Source: Pseudomonadota bacterium
Lineage (GTDB): Bacteria > Desulfobacterota > Desulfarculia > Desulfarculales > JAHJDS01
Assembly (NCBI GenBank): GCA_018812395.1
Contig: JAHJDS010000357.1
Location: forward strand, 1-8,375
Length of the DNA: 8,375 nucleotides
Direction of reading: 5' to 3'
Positions 5,249-8,375 of the stretch are shown here, piece after piece (the stretch's first letter is position 1; each line of letters starts with the position of its first letter). The position numbers were made by a program, and so were the translations under genes. A model generated the notes under the pieces. The model was not told the origin of the DNA and made no database searches. It saw only the letters and a program-made list of their open reading frames with translations.

Positions 5249-5315
5249 ACACGACCGCGGAGCCGAGGCACAACAGCCGGATGACGTTACCGAGAGTGAG
5301 CCTGCCGTAGAACAT
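5223..5315 (-). CDS. Small hydrophobic microprotein, 30 residues
   Basis: A complete small reading frame on the minus strand: ATG at 5315-5313, TGA at 5225-5223. It starts MFYGRLTLGN, and residues 11-29 (VIRLLCLGSAVVFSVLHLM) can form one membrane-spanning helix, with R13 near its start, C16 inside it and R30 at the end. The start is supported by a strong Shine-Dalgarno, GGAGGAAGAT directly before the ATG, and by a sigma-54-type promoter whose predicted start is about 18 nt upstream of the ATG. It is convergent with the 142-residue gene and its last 26 bp overlap that gene's 3' end; it is divergent from the TamA-like gene. I do not recognise a family. Small single-span proteins often modulate a membrane complex, but nothing here names a partner. 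Confidence 0.55.
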   Translation of the reverse strand: MFYGRLTLGNVIRLLCLGSAVVFSVLHLMR

Positions 5316-5341
5316 ATCTTCCTCCGCTGCCGCCTTATTTT

Positions 5342-5358
5342 ATGCAACTTTTGCACCA
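5342..5358 (-). promoter_or_regulatory. Sigma-54 (-24/-12) promoter candidate for the microprotein
   Basis: On the minus strand the 17-bp element TGGTGCAAAAGTTGCAT matches the sigma-54 consensus TGGCAC/T-N-TTGC form: GG at -24 and GC at -12 with exactly 10 bp between them, and a full TTGCA downstream part. The predicted start is near 5333, giving a leader of about 18 nt that holds the Shine-Dalgarno of the 5315 start. No enhancer-binding activator gene or clear activator site is seen within the window. Confidence 0.55.
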
Positions 5359-5372
5359 TGTTGGAGAGGCGG

Positions 5373-5392
5373 GGTTTTGGCCGGTTTTGGCC
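5373..5392. repeat. Perfect tandem 10-bp repeat
   Basis: GGTTTTGGCC occurs twice with no gap (5373-5382 and 5383-5392), between the sigma-54-type element and the start region of the TamA-like gene. It may be a regulator-binding pair for either divergent gene. Confidence 0.6.
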
Positions 5393-5421
5393 CGGTGCCT
5401 TCCGAAAATCGTAGCCAGAAC

Positions 5422-5441
5422 CGTTTCGAATTCCGGAAACG
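5422..5441. repeat. Inverted repeat just before the TamA-like start
   Basis: CGTTTC (5422-5427) is inverted as GAAACG (5436-5441) around an 8-nt spacer that contains GAATTC. It ends 3 bp before the chosen GTG start and overlaps its weak ribosome site (GGAAA), so it could control translation or be an operator. Confidence 0.35.
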
Positions 5442-5443
5442 CT

Positions 5444-7405
5444 GTGGATGATCGGCAGCCCAGATGCGCCCCGGACCGGCCGGGTGGCGGGACCCTCCCG
5501 GGGTCGGCGCCCGGGTCCGGACGCGCCCGGGACGTCAGGCGGCCCCTGGTGTGGGCCCTGGCCCTGTTGGCCCTGGGGCTGAGCGCCCTGTCCGACCACG
5601 TCGCCGCCAAGACCCCGCCCCGCTCCCCGCTCTATCTCTCCCAGGTGGTCATCCAGGGAAATCGCCGTTTCAAGACCGCCGAGATCAGGGAGGTGATGTC
5701 GACCCGGGCCCGGTCGTGGTGGCGCGTCTTCAGTCCCCGGCCCAAATTCGACCGGCTGACGGTCATCGAGGACACCCTCCGTATCCGGCGCTACTATCGG
5801 CTGCGGGGTTTTTTCGGGGCGAAGGTCACCTGGCGGACCATCCGTCGCGGCCGCCGGGTCAACCTGGTCATCGCCATCACCGAGGGGCGGCCGGTGGTCG
5901 TGCGCCGGGTGAGGGTCATGGTCTACGGGTTTCTCCGGTCGGCCTGGGCCAGGAAGGTCCGGGGTCTGATCAAGGTCAAGGCCGGCCAGCGCCTCGATCT
6001 GATCGCCTACCGCCGGAACAAACAGGCCATCGCCGTCTGGCTGGCCGACCGGGGCCACGCCCGGGCCCAGATCCTGGGCCGGGTTCTGGTTTCACTGAAA
6101 CAGCGGGCCGCCTGGATCAAGCTCCGCGTCGCCCCGGGGCCGCGTTACCGGTTCGGACCGGTGACCATGAACCAGGACAAGCTGAACCGGTCCACGTTCG
6201 ATCGGGCCCTGACCTTCAAGCCGGGGCAGGTCTTTTCCGTGGCCCGGATGCGGTCCACGCGGCTGAGGCTGCTCAACCTGAGGCTGTTCCGCTCGGTGTC
6301 CCTCCACCCGGACTGGCCAAAGGCCAAGGACCTCCGGGTGCCCATCCGGGTCTCGCTGACCCGGGCGCCGCCGAACAAGATCAAGATCGGGATCGGCTAC
6401 GGCACGGAAGAACTCTTCCGGGCGTCCCTGATGTACATCCGGCGGGACCCGTTCAATCTCGGGGGGCGGTTCGAGGTCGTCGGCCGCTACTCCTCTCGGC
6501 GTCGCGGCTTCGAGTCGCGCTGGATCAAGCCCTACTTCCTGGACCGCCGGACCAATTTCAAGACCTCCTTCGGTTTCGAGCGACACGAGGAGGTGAGTTA
6601 CGTGGACGACGAGTGGTGGCTGGACTTCACCATCGTCCGGCAACAGACCCGGAAGTGGACCTTCCTGGCCCGGCTCCGGCTGGCCCGGCACGAGCCGCGG
6701 GACATTTACGTGGGAACCATCAACGCCGTGGGCCTGACCGGCTCGACGGCCCGCTTTTACCGGGAGCATTTCCTGACGCTGGGCCTGACCTACGACTCGA
6801 CCGACAATCCCCTCTATCCCACCTCCGGCCTCCGGCTCGGCCTCGGCCTCGACCTGGCCACCGGGCTGCTGGGTTCCGAGGTCCGGTATCTGAAGCCCAG
6901 TTTCTACGTCACCCGGTTCTGGCCTCTGTGGGGGAAACTGGTCCTGTCGGCCAGGGCGCGGGCCCTGACCGTCACCCCCATCGAGGGGGCGACCGACGTC
7001 TACATCTTCAACCGGTTGTTCCTGGGCGGGGCCTGGTCGGTCCGGGGCTATGATTATCAGAAGCTGGGGCCGCTGGACCCCGAGGGCCGGCCGGTGGGCG
7101 GGCGGACCTCGATCGAGCTGGGACTGGAGCTGATGTTTCCCCTCATCGGCCGGCTCAAGGGGGTGGTCTTCGTTGAGGCCGGCCAGGTCCACCCCCAGGC
7201 CTTCAGTCTCCGGCCGCCGCGCCCGGCCGACGAGATCGGACGGGTCACCGCCCACTCCCTGGGCTTTCGCTACACGGCGGGGTTCGGGGTGCGGTACAAT
7301 ACCCCCATCGGACCGATTCGGCTGGACATCGGCTTCAAGCTGAACCGTCCCGAGGCGTTGCCGAGCGACTACGCCATTCAATTCAGCATCGGACAGACCT
7401 TTTGA
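5444..7405 (+). CDS. tamA: TamA-like Omp85-family outer-membrane assembly protein
   Basis: A 653-residue Omp85 protein with three POTRA domains, the TamA number (BamA has five). A hydrophobic signal segment at 34-50 (LVWALALLALGLSALS) ends near VAA at 53-55. POTRA 1 spans about 64-149 (YLSQVVIQGNRRFKTAEI; YYRLRGFFGAKVTW), POTRA 2 150-232 (ends VAPGPRYRFG), POTRA 3 233-306. The beta-barrel follows from 312 (KIKIGIGYG) to the C-terminal phenylalanine (IQFSIGQTF). The family's loop-6 motif is VRGYDYQKLGP at 533, and a conserved GPIRLDIGF strand lies near the end. It inserts or exports proteins at the outer membrane together with TamB. The start is uncertain: GTG 5444 is chosen because an ATG at 5342 in frame (687 residues) lies inside the opposing sigma-54 element and lacks a ribosome site. 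Either start leaves an unusually long region before the signal segment. Its stop overlaps the TamB-like start. Confidence 0.85.
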   Translation: MDDRQPRCAPDRPGGGTLPGSAPGSGRARDVRRPLVWALALLALGLSALSDHVAAKTPPRSPLYLSQVVIQGNRRFKTAEIREVMSTRARSWWRVFSPRPKFDRLTVIEDTLRIRRYYRLRGFFGAKVTWRTIRRGRRVNLVIAITEGRPVVVRRVRVMVYGFLRSAWARKVRGLIKVKAGQRLDLIAYRRNKQAIAVWLADRGHARAQILGRVLVSLKQRAAWIKLRVAPGPRYRFGPVTMNQDKLNRSTFDRALTFKPGQVFSVARMRSTRLRLLNLRLFRSVSLHPDWPKAKDLRVPIRVSLTRAPPNKIKIGIGYGTEELFRASLMYIRRDPFNLGGRFEVVGRYSSRRRGFESRWIKPYFLDRRTNFKTSFGFERHEEVSYVDDEWWLDFTIVRQQTRKWTFLARLRLARHEPRDIYVGTINAVGLTGSTARFYREHFLTLGLTYDSTDNPLYPTSGLRLGLGLDLATGLLGSEVRYLKPSFYVTRFWPLWGKLVLSARARALTVTPIEGATDVYIFNRLFLGGAWSVRGYDYQKLGPLDPEGRPVGGRTSIELGLELMFPLIGRLKGVVFVEAGQVHPQAFSLRPPRPADEIGRVTAHSLGFRYTAGFGVRYNTPIGPIRLDIGFKLNRPEALPSDYAIQFSIGQTF

Positions 7406-8375
7406 CCGGCAAAATCATCAAGATCACCTGCCTCGTCCTGGCCGGGCTGCTCCTGACGGCCCTGGTCGGCGGGTGGGTCTTCCGGACGCCGCTGTTGCGG
7501 CTGGCCGCCGGTGTCGTTCTGCCTCGTCTGGAGAAACAGAGCGGCCTGGCCGTCCGCTTCACCGACCTTCGCGTCTCGGCCCTGGGCCGGATCGAGGTCA
7601 GGGGCCTGAGCGTCTCGATAAAGGGTCGCCGGCTGTTTACCGCCCGCGGCCTGGCCTTTGGGGTCGATCTGTGGGCCCTGTTCGCCCGTCGGATCAGACT
7701 GACCAGGGTTACGGTCCAGGGGCCAATGGTCGATCTGCGGGGACTGCCGCCGGGCCGGCCCGCCGCGGGGTCGGATTCCGGCCGGCCCTGGACCCTCGAG
7801 GTGGCCGGCCTGAACCTGATGGCCGGTCGGGTCGTGGGATTGCCGGCCCTGCTCAAGAGCCCGGTCGAGGCCGTGGACAATCTCGCCGTTCGGGGACGAC
7901 TGGAGATGGCCCTGGGCGGGCCGGGGATGGCCCTCCAGGCCCGGCTCGATTCCCTGTCGGCCGTGGTCCGCCCTCAGGGCCTGGTGGTCGAGCGCCTGGC
8001 CGGCCGCCTGTCACTCACCGACCGCGGCCTGACGATCCGCGCCCTGTCCCTGGCCACCGCGAGGTCTAGCCTGGTGCTGAGCGGCACTCTGACCGACTGG
8101 GCCGCGCCCCGCCTGGCAATCCGGGTCTCCCGCTTCAAGGTCGACCCGGGCGAGGTGGCCCGGTTCGCGCCGGGCCTGCCGGACTGGCTTTGTCGGGCGT
8201 TGATCAGCGGTCGCCTGGCCGTGACCGGCGACCTGTCCGGCCTTCGGTTCTCGGTCCAGGCCCGGCGGCGGGACATGACCCTGTCCGCCCGGGGCCGGAT
8301 CGATCTGACCCGCCTTGACGAACCGGCCTATGATCTCACCGTGACGATAAAAAACCTGCCGGCCCGGCGGCTGGC
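7402..8375 (+). CDS. tamB: TamB/AsmA-like envelope assembly protein, 5' part
   Basis: The first 324 codons of a gene that continues past the window. The TTG at 7402 overlaps the preceding TGA (TTGA), indicating translational coupling; no strong Shine-Dalgarno is present. Residues 1-30 (K-I-I-K then ITCLVLAGLLLTALVGGWVF) are a signal anchor for the inner membrane. The rest is periplasmic and made of repeated short beta-strand units typical of TamB/AsmA proteins, e.g. FTDLRVSALGRIEVRGLSVS, LTRVTVQGPMVDLRG, LVLSGTLTDW and LAIRVSRFKVDPGE. TamB forms a long hydrophobic groove from inner to outer membrane and works with TamA; related proteins transport phospholipids. Typical TamB proteins exceed 1,000 residues, so most of it is missing here. 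Because the C-terminal TamB domain is out of view, another AsmA-like member cannot be excluded, but adjacency to a TamA-like gene favours TamB. Confidence 0.8.
   Translation, partial: MTGKIIKITCLVLAGLLLTALVGGWVFRTPLLRLAAGVVLPRLEKQSGLAVRFTDLRVSALGRIEVRGLSVSIKGRRLFTARGLAFGVDLWALFARRIRLTRVTVQGPMVDLRGLPPGRPAAGSDSGRPWTLEVAGLNLMAGRVVGLPALLKSPVEAVDNLAVRGRLEMALGGPGMALQARLDSLSAVVRPQGLVVERLAGRLSLTDRGLTIRALSLATARSSLVLSGTLTDWAAPRLAIRVSRFKVDPGEVARFAPGLPDWLCRALISGRLAVTGDLSGLRFSVQARRRDMTLSARGRIDLTRLDEPAYDLTVTIKNLPARRL

Noticed and set aside
5464..7053. 529-codon plus-strand frame overlapping the TamA-like gene
   Set aside because: Its product is Pro/Gly/Arg-rich, typical of a wrong frame in GC-rich DNA; the other frame has clear Omp85 motifs.
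6092..7381. 429-codon minus-strand frame opposite the TamA-like gene
   Set aside because: Antisense shadow with strong Pro/Gly/Glu/Asp bias and no recognisable domain.
1..8375. CRISPR array, tRNA, rRNA, insertion sequence or integrase
   Set aside because: I looked for regular repeat-spacer spacing, cloverleaf-like segments, and transposase or integrase motifs in the translated frames and saw none.

Overview
The window is GC-rich (strongly G/C-biased third codon positions) and comes from a Gram-negative bacterium: it carries an Omp85-family outer-membrane assembly gene followed by a TamB/AsmA-like gene. The UPF0251 (DUF134) regulator with DUF5320 proteins and a stand-alone NifU-type Fe-S scaffold fit an anaerobe, most likely a Desulfobacterota (deltaproteobacterial) lineage. 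That placement is inference from gene content; no rRNA or marker gene is present.

Layout: (1) 1-375 has no convincing gene. It holds four successive strong inverted repeats, a G-run tract and a GC hairpin just beyond the end of the leftward operon. (2) 1481 to 376, leftward: UPF0251 regulator, short DUF5320-like protein, second DUF5320 protein, behind a near-consensus sigma-70 promoter (TTGACA-17-TATTAT). (3) 1741-2139, rightward: a secreted protein resembling surface-adhesin protein E, with a perfect TATAAT box inside a tandem 16-bp repeat. (4) 2949 to 2179, leftward: a 256-residue protein I do not recognise, convergent with the previous gene. (5) 3156-4124, rightward: a NifU/IscU-like scaffold, then what looks like an isolated C-terminal domain of an APC-family amino-acid permease, interrupted by an apparent +1 frameshift. 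(6) 4207-4533: a single-domain SCP2 lipid-binding protein with its own promoter, an inverted repeat in the leader and a strong intrinsic terminator. (7) 4820-5248: an unrecognised 142-residue protein. (8) 5315 to 5223, leftward: a 30-residue hydrophobic microprotein with a strong Shine-Dalgarno and a well-matched sigma-54 (-24/-12) promoter. (9) 5444-8375, rightward: TamA-like Omp85 protein and TamB-like protein, stop and start overlapping, the second running off the window.

How they fit: the last two genes form a translocation and assembly module for outer-membrane or envelope biogenesis. The UPF0251/DUF5320 operon and the NifU-like scaffold both point to metal-cluster or metal-cofactor biology, but they are in separate, oppositely directed transcription units and no direct link is visible. 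The most unusual items are the sigma-54-driven microprotein, the detached permease domain with a stop-codon frameshift, the serial hairpins at the left edge and the repeat-embedded promoter at 1652-1683.
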